NCBI GenBank assembly: GCA_013368315.1
Contig: JAACJM010000004.1
Span: 682,001 to 746,000, forward strand
DNA: 64,000 nucleotides
From: Tetrapyrgos nigripes
Lineage: Eukaryota > Basidiomycota > Agaricomycetes > Agaricales > Campanellaceae
Direction: 5' to 3'
Shown: in pieces, positions 43,583-55,574 of the stretch
Layout of the letters: every line of letters starts with the position of its first letter
How positions within the stretch are numbered: the stretch's first letter is position 1
Translations under genes and position numbers: made by a program
Notes under the pieces: model-generated
Databases searched by the model: none
The model's input: the letters and a program-made list of their open reading frames with translations, nothing else
What the model was told of the DNA's origin: nothing

Positions 43583-45507
43583 TTTTTGACAGTGCTGTCG
43601 AGTGCCACGAATATTTCTGGCGAAATGGGGTATTGGAGATATTGGAGACTGCACAAGAACGGCAAGACAAGAGACGTAAATGCTGAAGCCTTCAGACTCG
43701 ACGCGCAGATAAAGAGGGTGATTGAGAGGGTTAAAGGTAAGAAAAAGGGTGGCGTCAAGACCAGGGTCGACATTGCAGGAGCAGTCAGTGCGTCGCCATC
43801 GTCGTGGTTGGGGTCAAAACCGACCTGGTTGCAGACAAACTCAACTGAATAGGGCGGCTCTGGGCCTCATGTAGGGGTCGACGTCACGAGCCCTGTGGGA
43901 AGCTTTTTTACTATTTTAGCGCCACCTGCCAGCGATGTTTGCAGTGATGCGCAGGGAGTAATCACGCTTCATGAGCGCAAAGTAGGTCAATATCTTCTAT
44001 TCAAGAACTGTTTTTTAAAAATTTTCCTCAAGAAGGGTACCGGTACGAGGGTGTCTATCAAGGCCTTGACTTGCCAAGTCTCAGCTAATATCATTGGTAG
44101 TGGCGAGTAGACTTGATTCTTACAAGAGGGTAGGATTACTGCGTCATTAAAATAAAGAGACTAGAAGATATTTTTACAGGGGATCACTACTCCCAGAGTA
44201 GCATTGAAGCGCTCATGGAGCGGAGAACTTGACTAAGGAAAAAGATCTCGACCAGGAACGACGATCTTGCAACTTGAACCCTCTCTTGCTCAGAAAATAT
44301 ATATATATCCTATTGTGGGGTATCTTCCTATCCGCTTTTTAGACTTCCTCGATCCCATACCTACCAAATACAGTCTTCCATCTTCAGCAATGCACCTGAC
44401 CTAAAATTGATCATCATTGCCAGATGAAGCAATGTCATGCATTTCGTCGAATCACTACCTTCTCGAAAACTGCATTAAATTTCAAGCAGTCAATGCATGA
44501 AGGTCGCCGTTGATCTGGTGTCTGAAAGCGGTGCTTCGTACTTTTGCAAAAATAAATTTGGAGAGCAAGGCGGAGTCCTGCACTCCGTTCAACTCCGTTG
44601 CCTCCCATCCGAACATGCGATATGCAGCTTACTCCAAAAGTCAGCGAAAATACGATGCGGCCCTCCCGTTGAAAGTTTAATCCGTTCGCAATCCACCGCG
44701 GATACGTGATATGTAATCAAACACCATGGTTTTTCGGGATCTGTGTGCTGTTGGAGAACCCCCAAAAAATCACAGTGGCACGCCCGATCTCAGCTGAGTC
44801 CCAGGATTTTAAGGAACTCTCACCCAAATTAATTTTGCCGTTGAACGACATGAAGCAGGACGCTGTTGCACACTTGCTAGTCGATGCTGTCTGGAACCAA
44901 ATAAATGAGGGACACATTACCGTTTCCTGGTCATCCTTCTTCCTGGCATGCGAAGCACTGTACCTCTTCTCATTCATGTTGCAGTTGGGACGAAACTAAG
45001 ACAGCATAGTGGCGGTTCTAGGATTCATCTGATAGTCTAGACCTCGCCATATAATGTATAGCAATGTCAACAGGACCTTCCTGCGATACTTGAAATCCTC
45101 ATGAGTTTGAATAGCAGTGACAGGAACGAGTCCGAGTCAAGACATTGGATTCCCTCATTGACAGGTTTGCAGTGGCCACCTCGAGGTAATTAATCGAGCT
45201 ATCCGTTCCGGGGAGTGCTCAGGTGTCCTAACATATAACAAACGTGATGCTCGACCAGCCGAGACATGAATGAACACAGAGTAAGAAACACAATGATAAC
45301 GGAATCGTAGAGATTGTCGATCCCATTCTGGGAGTCGGATCCTGGAATATTGGACGTTTTCTCAAACATAGACGGCAGAGCAATTTTCATAAACCCTCCG
45401 CTAATCCGGACCCCGGGGTTCATCACTAGAAGGTGCAGCGCATGGATGTTTCTAAAGCGACGAGGTTAATTGGCATTCTACGGCAAATAACGACATGGTA
45501 TCCAGAT
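43583..45507. other. Intergenic gap
   Basis: 1.9 kb. ORFs under 100 codons only (for example 43586-43852 and 44706-44999 on the plus strand), none with a recognisable domain. An (AT)n stretch lies near 44298-44312. The right end is the 3' flank of the scramblase gene. Confidence 0.4.
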
Positions 45508-47189
45508 CTAACGGCCTTCACTCCCCCATTCAAAGAACGAGAAACCAAACAGTCTGAAAGTAACCCTTAGTCGTAATGGATGCCCAGCATGAGCCCAATA
45601 TAAAACACTCACCCATGACCCCCGGAATGGCGCGAAAAGTAATCGAAATCGATGTTCACTGAATAAGAGAAGTGAGATAGGTCGCCGAGACTGCCGCACA
45701 TGGACATGAAACTCGGACTCACCAGCCAACGCGAGAACCAACTAGGTATTGCCGTGAAGGTAAATGATACAGTTAAGAGAAGTCGGCAATTGCAAAATTC
45801 CAATCAGTCATCTATGTATACACCAGCACGGCGCTCAACTTACGGCTTTTTCATCCAATGTCAACTGACGAGGTATACCGTCAGGCTGATAAGGATTTGG
45901 GGTACCATTCGCCAGAAGTTCTCGAGGTCTTGGTCCGAGACGTATATAATATTGTCCTGGAAGAAAATATGGTCAAGAGCGTAAATGAAACGAATGTTGA
46001 TAGTTTGACCTGTGTCAGTGAATATCTAGAAAGCGAGATCGATCAGATTCACTGCTGCAGATGCGATTTTAGCGGGAGGAACAAGTACCTCTCGCCCAAT
46101 CCCTCTGAAAGATCGACTGATGAACGCCATTTCCCTGGCACGAGCGTCTTGCAGCGAAAAGTCCCAAGCAAGAAACCCTTCGTCCACTTTTGCAATTTGA
46201 GCGAAAGTATCTCCCTCTGATTCAGGTTCAGGCTCTGGCTGCGGTTCAGAAGCTAGCGACAGGATTCGACGAGGACCATCCCTAATATGGACATGCCATC
46301 AATAGCTTTCTGCAAAATATCTGGGGTATGTATATACCTCATAAACAGGTCGTAACGTCTACGCCATAGATGCCACACTTGCTGAACTTCAGCAAAGGTG
46401 TCCAGTAGGGGTTCACCCTTCGGGTCATACTCAACGAGACGCTGGACGAACATTCTTGAGTTGATAAAAGCAAAAGGTCTTCGGATCTGGGCATATGGAT
46501 TGTTCATTTCAGATTCATGGGGCATACAGTGGACGAGTGGACGTACCCAGAGAATCGGTTTACCAGCTGCGTCCATAATAACGGCTTTGAAGGGCCGGTG
46601 AGTGGCGAAAATTTGTCGATTAATAGATGATAAGAATCCACCAGGTTCTTCGGCTATGTAGCCCAGGGGTTGTCCATCTGCATTACCTGTGTATCAGGGG
46701 GACAGATCATGGTGTCAGACAGATAGCACACAAAAAAGAACTGGCAGTTTAGCAATCATACTGATGGAATACTTGTTCATCTGTTCAAAACCCAGGAAAA
46801 TATTGAGCATTTCTATTTGCCTAAAATAGTGAGTGAGTTTAAAATAGAAGCAAGGAGGGCTTTCAGCGGCAACCTTTCAACAACAAGAATGTCATTGGCC
46901 AGCAGATTGTGCAAGCCTTCTTCAGGATCACCAGGTGCAACACGTCGAGCAGTTTCCCATAGATTTGATTGCTCTGCGGAGTACCTTTGCGATGGTTCAA
47001 GAGGAATTTCAGACTGGGAGTTTTGTTCAACACGCTTTGAGCGCGTCCTGCCCGCGCCAACAGGACGTTTGTCGGGGAAACGATTGATAGCATACGGACA
47101 CGCCGAGGTAGAGCTGAACGGTCTGAACCGATTATAACATGATGAAAAGGTCTTGTCAATGTTGCTTTCCCGTAGAAAGTCTTCAGCAT
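45508..47189 (-). CDS. AIM25: AIM25-type phospholipid scramblase family protein
   Basis: A fungal scramblase-domain protein, mitochondrial in yeast. From the 5' side: SNLWETARRVAPGDPEEGLHN, then LLANDILVVER, QIEMLNIFLGFEQMNKYSI, GYIAEEPGGFLSSINRQIFATHRPF, VIMDAAGKPILWV, and RRPFAFINSRMFVQ. After that comes EVQQVWHLWRRRYDLF, an acidic PEPEPESEGD insert, GFLAWDFSLQD, SRSFRGIGRE, IFTDTGQ and RQLTLDEKA. The end is VNIDFDYFSRHSGG. About eight short introns. The stop is at 45508. The 5' end is uncertain: the ATG at 47187-47189 is in a different frame from the conserved part, which stays open upstream but has no ATG, so an extra exon or a frame error lies near 47100-47190. Divergent from IF-2 with about 100 bp between. 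Confidence 0.8.
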
Positions 47190-47291
47190 CCAGGTATGTA
47201 AGGGTGAGATAATGAGAGACGCGGACAACACTGAAAGATTTTTCTCGCGCCTGCTGTCTGTCAATGCACCGACATCGAAAATCTCTTCAAT
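47190..47291. promoter_or_regulatory. Bidirectional promoter, scramblase / mitochondrial IF-2
   Basis: About 100 bp between the inferred starts of two genes for mitochondrial proteins. Confidence 0.45.
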
Positions 47292-50200
47292 GTGCATTCT
47301 CTAGGTCTGCTTCGACGGCTGTCAAGGTGCGTTGTAGAACCTCGTTTCACTTCAAGAAAGCTGACCAGTCACCAGCTACAACCCAGGTCTTGGGCCAAAC
47401 CAGCAGATACCCATCCGACTCCTTCCGCTTCTGTTTATAGTGCTCAATCGCATTCCAAACTCGCTGGCACAAACTGGGATACACCGTCGAGGTTTCCGTC
47501 CAATGCACCCAGTTACCCTCCGAGCTCTGTTACGCGTGCGCCTTCCAGTAGACAGCAGCGCACCTGGGTTAATCCAGACGCACCAAAATTCTCCCCGAAA
47601 CCCTCTGGCAGGACCTGGACCAGGCCTCAGAATTTCGTAGGCCTGCCGTCGACTCTCCTCCATCATCTTCAGAACAGAGACCGACTTTCTCTCGTACACG
47701 AACAGAGACGCTTAGACGCGACCCGCTTCCTCATCGAAACTTCACACCCCGCGAAAGGCCATACAGTCAACCTCGAAGAGAAGTACCTGGCCGACAGCGC
47801 GATCCAATGTCGCATGCTGGACCCTCAGGTCTCTCCCGCTCTTCACAACTAGGTGAAACAGCATCTGCCCAAGCTGCTCCTCCCAAGAATGTTCAGGGAG
47901 TAGAGGATACTGGTGCATCTCTGGAAGAAGATGACTCAGATTTACATTCGAGAAAATCCCGAGCCTATAAGGCCACAAAAGGCCGCGGTTCTCTCGTAGA
48001 AAGGATGCAGTTTATGCCGGAAGAATCGTCTACTCAGCAACACAGCCACCCAGCTATCAAGAAACGAGCGCGGAAAATTGGACGCTTTGTGGAAAAAAAA
48101 GTTACAAAGGACGTATATATTCCGTCGGTGGTGTCCGTTGGTCAACTTGCTCAACTACTAGATGTGCGATTAGGTGTGTCGCTCCTTCTCATATCCAGCT
48201 CGTAGCGTTGCTGAATGAAAAACAGAATACCTGCAACGTAGAATGAAGCGAGCCGGGATGGAAGAGGAGGCTACATATGATCATGGTAAAGTTTCGGTCA
48301 AAGCTGATTTATGGTTTCTCAATCAATGAAACTTCGTTACAGTATTAACATCCGACTACGCTGTGCTTCTAGCTGAGGAGCTTGATCGAAATCCCATTGT
48401 CAATGACGAAATGGCTTTCGACATCTACCCTCCGTACGTGGCTTACCCCTAGCTTTCAGACAGTTTCGTCTTACATTTTCCACGTAGTCCTCCTCATCCA
48501 GATCCGTCTTCACTTCCCCTCCGCCCTCCTGTTGTAACGATCATGGGTCACGTCGATCATGGGAAAACCACTCTGCTAGACACTCTTCGTTCTGCTTCTG
48601 TAGCGAAAGGGGAAGCAGGTGGAATCACACAGCATATTGGCGCGTTTTCTGTCCCGGTCCCCAGTAGTGGTAGTTCTGTCCCACGTTCCATCACATTTTT
48701 TAGACACACCAGGCCATGCGGCCTTCTCTGCGATGCGCGCAAGAGGAGCTGGGGTGACTGATATCATTGTTCTCGTCGTCGCAGCAGATGATGGTATCAT
48801 GCCCCAAACTCGGGAAGTAATCGAATTAATAAAAAAAGATCGCGACAATGTTGGTGTAGTGGTTGCCATCAACAAGGTCGACAAACCTGGAGTGGACATC
48901 GACGCCGTAAAAAAGTCTTTACTGGCCGAAGACATTCAGCTTGAAGACTTTGGTGGTGATGTCCCGTCTGTCGAAGTCTCGGGATTGACAGGTCATGGTC
49001 TGCCCAATCTTGTGGAAACCCTTTCCGCGATTGCAGAAATGCAGGAGCTGCGGGCCGAGCAAGACGGTCCGGTTCATGGTTACGTTCTGGAATCCAAAGT
49101 GGTCAAGGGCTTGGGGTGGGCCTTCTTCTGATTCCCCTCTTTCATCGCTCATGAAAATTCATTCACTATGCAGACCTGTCGCAACTGTTCTAATCCTTCG
49201 AGGCTCCCTCAAACCTGGTTCTCACATCGTCGCCGGTGTGAATTCGGCCAAAGTTCGTATAATGAATGATTCTTTTGGCAAGTCTATAAACGCTGCCAAT
49301 CCGGGGGCAGCTGTAACCGTCTCCGGCTGGAAAACTCTACCGAACGCTGGAGACGAGGTTCTGCAAGGTTCAGAGTCTGATGTCAAGAAAGCCGTGGCCA
49401 ATCGTCAGCGGAAAGCAGAGCTGGATGCGTCATTAGCTGACGTTGAAGCCATCAACGCCATTCGCCGACAAGAGCGTGAACGTAGGGAACTTGAGTTGCT
49501 TGAAGAGGAACAGGGTAAAGATGGTCAAGGAGACAGTACTGAAGAATCTAGTGGTCCCAAAGAGCTGCGATTGGTGATAAAGGCCGATGTCAGCGGAAGT
49601 GCCGAAGCAGTTGTAGACGCTCTTCAAGGGATTGGTAACAGCATCGCCACCACAAAAGTTGTCTCTTCTGGAGTTGGGGATGTCACCGAGTCAGATATCG
49701 CGATGGCAAAGACGGGTGATGGTAAGGCTTGCCTTCACAGAATTAATCCTATATTCTCACGTTTCCTTACAGGGTTGATGATCATTGCTTTTTCTGTCAA
49801 AGTTCCCAAATCGATCGAGAGGTTGGCAGAGCAGAACAACGTTCGCATCTGCTCTTCCAACATTATATATAGACTCATAGATACAGTGAAAGAGCATGTT
49901 ATAAAGCTTCTTCCTGTCATCATTGAGAAGAAAGTGACTGGAGAAGCTTCAGTCTTCAACTTTTCGACATTCAGGTCAGGGGGAAGGAAATCAAGAAGGT
50001 GGCAGGATGCAGAGTGACAAATGGCTTGGTGGAGAGGAGCAAACAAGCACGCGTCGTCCGAAATGGTGAAACTGTCCACGAAGGTGCGCCATTTAATGAT
50101 ATAGCTCGTTCTGTTCACAAACAAGTTACTTCACAGGTCCATTGGAGACTCTGCGCCAGGTCAAAAAAGGACGTTTCAGAAGTACGGAAAGGCACAGAGT

Positions 50201-50295
50201 GCGGGATCAGTTTTGTTGATTTCTCGGACCTGCACCAAGGAGACATCATCCAGATCCTTGAAATTATCGAAAAACCAGGCATCCTACAGCTCTAA
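47292..50295 (+). CDS. IFM1: Mitochondrial translation initiation factor IF-2 (frame interrupted as given)
   Basis: A GTPase that brings initiator tRNA to the mitochondrial ribosome. The N terminus ([15 protein letters not shown]) is a basic targeting peptide; a disordered region follows to ~47990. The IF-2 core follows: G1 [14 protein letters not shown] (48540), [16 protein letters not shown]3 [10 protein letters not shown] (48700), G4 [22 protein letters not shown], then domain [12 protein letters not shown], domain [20 protein letters not shown] and domain [11 protein letters not shown]. The end is [11 protein letters not shown] at 50295. Frame changes occur within conserved blocks at 48696-48701 (T6, one base extra), about 49951 (one missing), 50163-50168 (A6, one extra), and near 47600-47650 (indel or unplaced intron). 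The protein is clearly recognisable but not translatable as given. Confidence 0.88.
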
Positions 50296-50414
50296 TACAA
50301 GCAGCCACAGTAATCAATCTCACATTTTCTTTATCCTCTACTCTACGACAATTAATATAGTAGGAATACATTGTAGACTTTAGACGCAACCTCAGAATTA
50401 CTGCATTCCACGCC

Positions 50415-51841
50415 TCAGCGTCTGTTCTCCTGAGCCAACACGCTCTCTTTCGCTCCTACAGTGCCTGTCCTGCCCGAAACCCCGAAAGTTAAGGAAATAT
50501 TACCTAGATCATGTGTAGGCTTTTCTAAGATTGTCCAACTGCGCGTGTCAGCTTTTTGTAGATGTAATTCCACCTGAAAATATTTTAGAATTGGTTAGGC
50601 GGCGTTGCAAAGATTCGCAATGCACACCTTCGTCCCAAGGACTTGGTATGTTGAGGCTGAAGGGTTGATTGGTCCAAACAAGTCTATGGACTTCACAAAT
50701 TTCTTCTTTGCACCCGCAAGATAGAGATTGACAAAGACCTGCACAAGAAAAAGGATGAAGAACAAGAACAGCATCATTTATTGTCAAGCACATACACTCT
50801 GTTCGTCAAATTGGACGATGCTATTTTCTTTATCCACTTGTTTGGCAAAAACCGAAATGTGAACCTTGTCAACGGTTTGGTAATGGTCAATACGGCATGT
50901 AGTGAGCTCTTCGGCCTATACGTGTACAGTCAGCAACTGGCCAACCCATAAAACAGTAATGGTTACCGTATCAGGATTTGCCTTGGGCGCAAACAGATGT
51001 CGGCCAGTTTTGCAACCCTCGATTTTGAGGAACTCGTCAAACTCCAAAACGCGACGTTTACAGCATAAGTAGCCCTAACGCCGTGCTCAGTAAAAAGCTA
51101 CCAATACAGAATCAGGGACATACCTTGCTTCCTTCTCTAAAAAGGGGCTTTATGGAGAGTCAGAGAAGTAATTCGTTCGAAATGAGATTAGAATTACCGG
51201 TGAAGGGTGATAGACGCATTCCGTGCCTTCGCCATCACCAATCCTATTTACTTCATCGCTCACGAACGAAACACCACAGCCTTTGCGTTTACACATGGTG
51301 CCAGGCGTTACAGGAACGCTCAGATCATCTTCTTCCTCTACTATAGTAAGAGGAGGAAGATCTACAGCGGGAGCAGCTGCCATCGTAGAGTTTGGAGCTT
51401 GAGGCGGCTTGGATATAGTGATTCCCGATGAGTAAGTTTCCTTGCCTGTATCCGCTTCAGTTTCTGTTGGATTGACTTTAGGCGCAGGAGACGCTTCAGC
51501 CTGCTCGTTTACTGGTGCGGCGCTGGTGTGATGATCGGTCTCTGCACAACCCTAAAGATCTGCGTTCATCCCTCATGCAAAATACGTATTAGATTGGGAC
51601 CAAGGACGCACAGGAATCTTCATGAATTCGTCAAACTCTAGAACTGGTTTGTTAACGTCTGAACAGCATGCCCACGATTTAAGCCCTTCATGGAAGACCT
51701 GAAAAGGGAAGAAAATTATCAATTGGGAACTTGAGCATTAATCAGACGAAAACTGACAGGTACTCCTGGATGAAAGCTACAACTATCTGTGCTTCCGTCT
51801 GTAAACTCCTTACCACATCCTTTACGAGTGCACCGAGGCAT
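50415..51841 (-). CDS. CHORD-CS domain protein (RAR1/CHP type co-chaperone)
   Basis: A zinc-binding partner of HSP90 and SGT1. The start at 51841 reads MPRCTRKGCGKEFTDGSTDSC, CHORD 1, followed by [30 protein letters not shown] and H. A spacer of ~70 residues (acidic and Pro-rich) leads to CHORD 2: CKRKGCGVSF, CVYHPSP, GYLCCKRRVLEFDEFLKIEGC. A CS (p23-like) domain follows: CRIDHYQTVDKVHISVFAKQVDKE, FVNLYLAGAKKKF, LFGPINPSAS, VELHLQKADTRSWTILEKP. The stop is at 50415. Overall about 330 residues with a canonical two-CHORD plus CS layout. Six or more introns; frames consistent. Confidence 0.93.
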
Positions 51842-52469
51842 TTTACAAGTAATCCAGCAGAGTATTTGCAGAGAGTCGTCCCGAAAAGTATGAAAACTGA
51901 TGAGCGTGCAGTTGGATAAGAAACCTTCCAGATCTTTCGAATCGACGCGTTGTAGAGGCAGTTACATAATCGACCCAGCGGGCGCGTGTAATAAGGCGCG
52001 ACTGGAGACACGCATAGGAGTGGTGAAATGCTTTCCAGAAAATCTACCAAAGTCTAGTTTACGACAATCTAAGCCTTCCCAGCTATACAAAATACCAGGA
52101 GGAACATCCCAACGAAAACCAATAGAGTTCTCCTTTTTCCTTCACGTAAACACGGCAGCAGTATTTTGGTCCAAAAGCCTTGGTACTGCAAACGACTACA
52201 CTTCTTTCAAATGCGACCTTGAGAAAATCCGAGACAGCGACACTACGATGTAACGCAGAGACCAATTTAAGAAGTATTTTTCCACAGGAATGAATGTCGG
52301 CGGCAATCCGGAGACAGCACATTATTCTTGGAGGCAAGGTCATTATTCACATTAACATAAAAAGACTCTATGAGACTCACGCTGCATTCTCAATCGCTCA
52401 TTCCTTGGTGTAAACCTGACCCGAATGCTTCCCAGGCAAGAAACCCTAGAATCAAAGGTTGAGAACGGT
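51842..52469. other. Intergenic gap
   Basis: 630 bp: the CHORD gene promoter side and the carrier 3' flank. The minus-strand ORFs 51742-52050 and 52083-52343 look non-coding. Confidence 0.35.
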
Positions 52470-53720
52470 TCATCGACCAGAAATCCCCATGGACCAACCT
52501 ATGCCCCAAGGTCCGACCCTACCCAATGTCCTTAAGACTGTTAGAAGCCTCCGTCTCCCAAGACTCGTCATTTGCTCGACAGTATCAGCTGCAGGCGCAG
52601 GATTCTTGAAAAGAGCTATAGGTTCGTCTCGAAAATGTTGCCAGATGGCTAGTGGTGCAGACGTAGAAGAGCCTTTATGAGTCACTTTCTCCAGATGAAC
52701 GATGCGCCGTGCGTTGTCAAAGGGCCTCCCAATGATCTCATAAGCCAAACCAGCCATAACTCCGCCGCAAACGAGGGAAACACCATGCACAATTCGAGAG
52801 GTATGCTGAATGGACTTGCTATCTTGGTCGGGAAACAACTGTCTGGTGGTCTTGCTGGCATACTCAGCTGTATCAACTGCAGCACGTCGAGAAATTTCAA
52901 ACAAGGCAAAGAAGGCAGCGAAACCTTGGATTCCACGAATAAGCAAGACAAATCGGAGAGAGATTTACACACCACATACCACACATATCTTTCGCAATAC
53001 CGAAGCCAACTCCATCCCAGCCTCTCCCAGCCATTTCACCGACATCTTTCATCCAAAGTCGCAACTGTCGTATCTCTTGAATATCTTCCTTTCTAGAAGA
53101 TCCAGGACGCTTGCTGGTACCTCTGAACACCTCCTTCCACGCATGAGACCATCCGTGGTACACAGAACCACCTTCCAGCAACAGCCTTACATTTTCAGCA
53201 GGGGCCGCTACTACAGCTTGTGCACCACCGGCGACGCATCCACTGAAAGCGGAAGATAGGATAGGATGATGTCCCCAGTGAGGTTCTATGACGTTGAATG
53301 TTTCTTGATATGTAGTCCAAAGCACAGTGCCCAGCGTAGTATTGACGAGCATCGGAGGAATAAAATGTTTTGATACCAAAACGTACAACTTATTGGAAAC
53401 GAATTAGCTGCAAGAACGTTGGGCAAGAGAAAACAGCTTCACTCCTTGTTGCTTGACCAAAGCACTCAGGTTAGAGGCTGATAATGTCGAGCCATTTGCT
53501 AGGCCTCGTAAAGCTTGCCAACCACTTACTTGATAAAAGTCATTGACGGAACTCAAGCATTTTTACATGTAGTATTGTACTCACATTTTGAAGGCCTGAA
53601 CAACCGAACTGGCCGAGAGAAGTAAAGGGCAATGCTGCGTGTAGCAGTACGAGCAATCGCAGCTTGAAGTGAGGAAGACTGGCTGACCTCTTCATCTCGT
53701 GCGATGACGGTCGTGGTCAT
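52470..53720 (-). CDS. Mitochondrial carrier family protein
   Basis: An inner-membrane solute carrier with three repeats, substrate unknown. The start is at 53720 (MTTTVIARDEEVSQ). Repeat 1 has RSIALYFSRPVRLFRPSK, a degenerate signature. Repeat 2 has LGTVLWTTYQE, GCVAGGAQAVVAAPAENVRLLL (P-x-E-x-x-R present), and GWDGVGFGIAKDMCG-FAAFFALFE. Repeat 3 has CGGVMAGLAYEIIGRPFDNARRIV (P-x-D-x-x-R present) and ends SMGISGR at 52470. Four or more introns. The degenerate first motif and Glu-containing second motif set it apart from textbook metabolite carriers. Divergent from the ALKBH7-like gene, which is also mitochondrial. Confidence 0.8.
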
Positions 53721-53863
53721 ACATGCATTGTTAAGTCTGGCAATGGCCTTCGGCAAACCACCAACGGCAACTTGAACTCAATCCTCTATGGTCAATCTTT
53801 TTCTTTTCAAACTGTCCCCGATTATCGCTAAATCAAATCTTACGCTCTATCTCAGCTTAGATC
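53721..53863. promoter_or_regulatory. Bidirectional promoter, mitochondrial carrier / ALKBH7-like
   Basis: 143 bp between divergent start codons, with a pyrimidine-rich stretch on the right side. Confidence 0.5.
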
Positions 53864-54752
53864 ATGCTATGTTCTCGGAGAGCTTTCAGCACATTAATTA
53901 GACCTAGAGGCTTCTCACTTCCTCAAGACTTCTCTTTCTATCCCGCGTTCTTTTCCGAGGCAGAACAGAGAGTCCTGCTGCGCTCGGCGCTGCAATGCTT
54001 AGATGCTAAAGGTAGCCGGCGTTCGCAAAGGGCTAGAAAGAAGTACATAGAATCCCTGAGTGTGCCCAACGACAGATCGCCGTTACCTCTTCGAGATATA
54101 TTTTTGCCCGATCAGTTGTATGAGTTTGAAGACGTAAGCCCACAGCGCACATACTTTTAGAGCTGGCTAATCTCCTATACCCCACAGGGCCACTTCGACG
54201 GAGTCATTCACAATTACCGGGAAATGCATCTAGACGCGTGGCCTTCTGGAAGACCAGAGCTCGGTCCAGTACTGCGTCGACTGCACTCTCTGCTTCCTTC
54301 TCAAGATATTCAGACTCATCTGTTGCACCTAGCAACAAACGGAGAGATCCTTCCTCATGTGGATAACGTTGAAGCAAGCGGTTCGTGGATTTTAGGTGTT
54401 AGTCTTGGTGTAGGACGAATCCTTCGAATGGAAGACTGCAAAGACCCCAACAGCATGTTCGAAATTTTACTACAGTCAGGAAGTGTTTACATTCAGAGGT
54501 TCGTCCGACTTGCTATTTCTGTCCTGCCTCCTCCCATTTATAGACCATGACTCAGGGACACTTTGAGATTCGAGCACAAGCATTCCATACTGAGACGTAG
54601 ATCTTTCAATGACATTGAAATTGAAGATGGTCAAAGGCTCAGTATCATGATTCGCGTAAGCAGAATGGTTTTCTTCATCGTATACTTTGTCTCTAGCGAT
54701 ACTATTTATACAGGACCGTCTATCCCAAAATGTCCCTCAGGCTTGCATTTAA
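53864..54752 (+). CDS. ALKBH7-like mitochondrial 2-oxoglutarate dioxygenase
   Basis: An AlkB-fold Fe(II)/2OG oxygenase of the ALKBH7 type, mitochondrial and acting on protein or RNA rather than DNA damage. The N terminus MLCSRRAFSTLIRPRGFSL is a good targeting peptide. Exons: 53864-54135, 54188-54500, about 54561-54655, and about 54715-54752. Motifs: FSEAEQRVLLRSALQ, GHFDGVIHNYREMHLD, the iron-binding HVDN (~54358), GSWILGVSLGVGRILRM, and, after the third exon junction, RFEHKHSILRRR with the 2OG-binding arginine at RLSIMIR. The final exon DRLSQNVPQACI ends at 54752. The iron ligands H-x-D and a later His (EHKHS) are present. Confidence 0.88.
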
Positions 54753-55574
54753 AGCTACCGCCGGCTCCGACGATAGCTGTATAGTGGATTAAACCAGATT
54801 TCGGTCTTCTTTTTGATCATTGTACAGTTCATTAGCAGAACATGTTAGGTCGATTTTCCTAGTCGATCCATCCTATTCACTTAAAATAGATCTCCCTTCG
54901 CCGCTTTGATTGAATCTCATCTGAAGATTTGAGTAGCTAGTGCGAGGTTTATCCAGGAGCAAAGGACGAACATTCCTGTTCCCAGCTGATGCCATCGTTA
55001 TGTCACTTATGATGCATTCCTCTCACGAATATCCGTCGAAGCGCAACCAGTACGAGAATATCTTTAAACGCATACGAACTTCAGGATCTATCCAGACTCG
55101 AAAAAATACCGGCAAAGTTTATACTCCGCGGGCATCAGCTACCAACCATCTGGACTTCTCCTATCCTATGATGATTAACTTCCTGAATCGGAGGAGAACT
55201 TTCGAAGATGGAGGCCCACGAGATATGTTCTGCATGAGGCATAATGGGGCTCGAAATGAAAGAGCGTGGCGATCTAGAGAAATGTGTAGATGAATCTGAT
55301 AAGCTGGAATGGGTTGGTTTGTCTCAGGAAGCGAAAAGAACAGATTGTATGAGTTCTATATGTAGATGCGGCTCTCCAGAGAAATAATACAGAAGATGTC
55401 AGTTGTCCAGATACATACATGGAAGTGGATGAGAAAAATACAGAAGTCCAATGATGATGCAAAGTCCGAGTGAACAGTTGATGCATAAAGTCCCTTTCTC
55501 TATGAATGCCGCAAGCAGAATCCAAATCCCAAAGCCCAAAGCCCAAAAAGCATATGTATAGCAAGTCTCGGTAT
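54753..55574. other. Intergenic gap
   Basis: 820 bp. One plus-strand frame, 54940-55293, opens with a non-ATG codon and has no homology that I recognise. Convergent 3' flanks are likely. Confidence 0.35.

Noticed and set aside
43586..43852. An 88-codon plus-strand ORF starting 4 bp from the tail-anchored protein gene.
   Set aside because: It would begin inside the divergent gene's start region, with no promoter space and no recognisable domain.
44706..44999. A 97-codon plus-strand ORF in an intergenic gap.
   Set aside because: Antisense frames are equally open and nothing in it resembles a family or splice structure.
48696..48701. Programmed frameshifting as the explanation for the IF-2 T6 run.
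   Set aside because: Other one-base shifts occur in the same gene and in ECO1, including an A6 run, which points to consensus errors; not excluded but not preferred.
51742..52343. Minus-strand ORFs upstream of the CHORD gene.
   Set aside because: Composition is not protein-like and the CHORD start at 51841 is well supported by the CHORD 1 sequence.
54940..55293. A 117-codon plus-strand ORF.
   Set aside because: It opens with a non-ATG codon, has no promoter signal and no homology I recognise.
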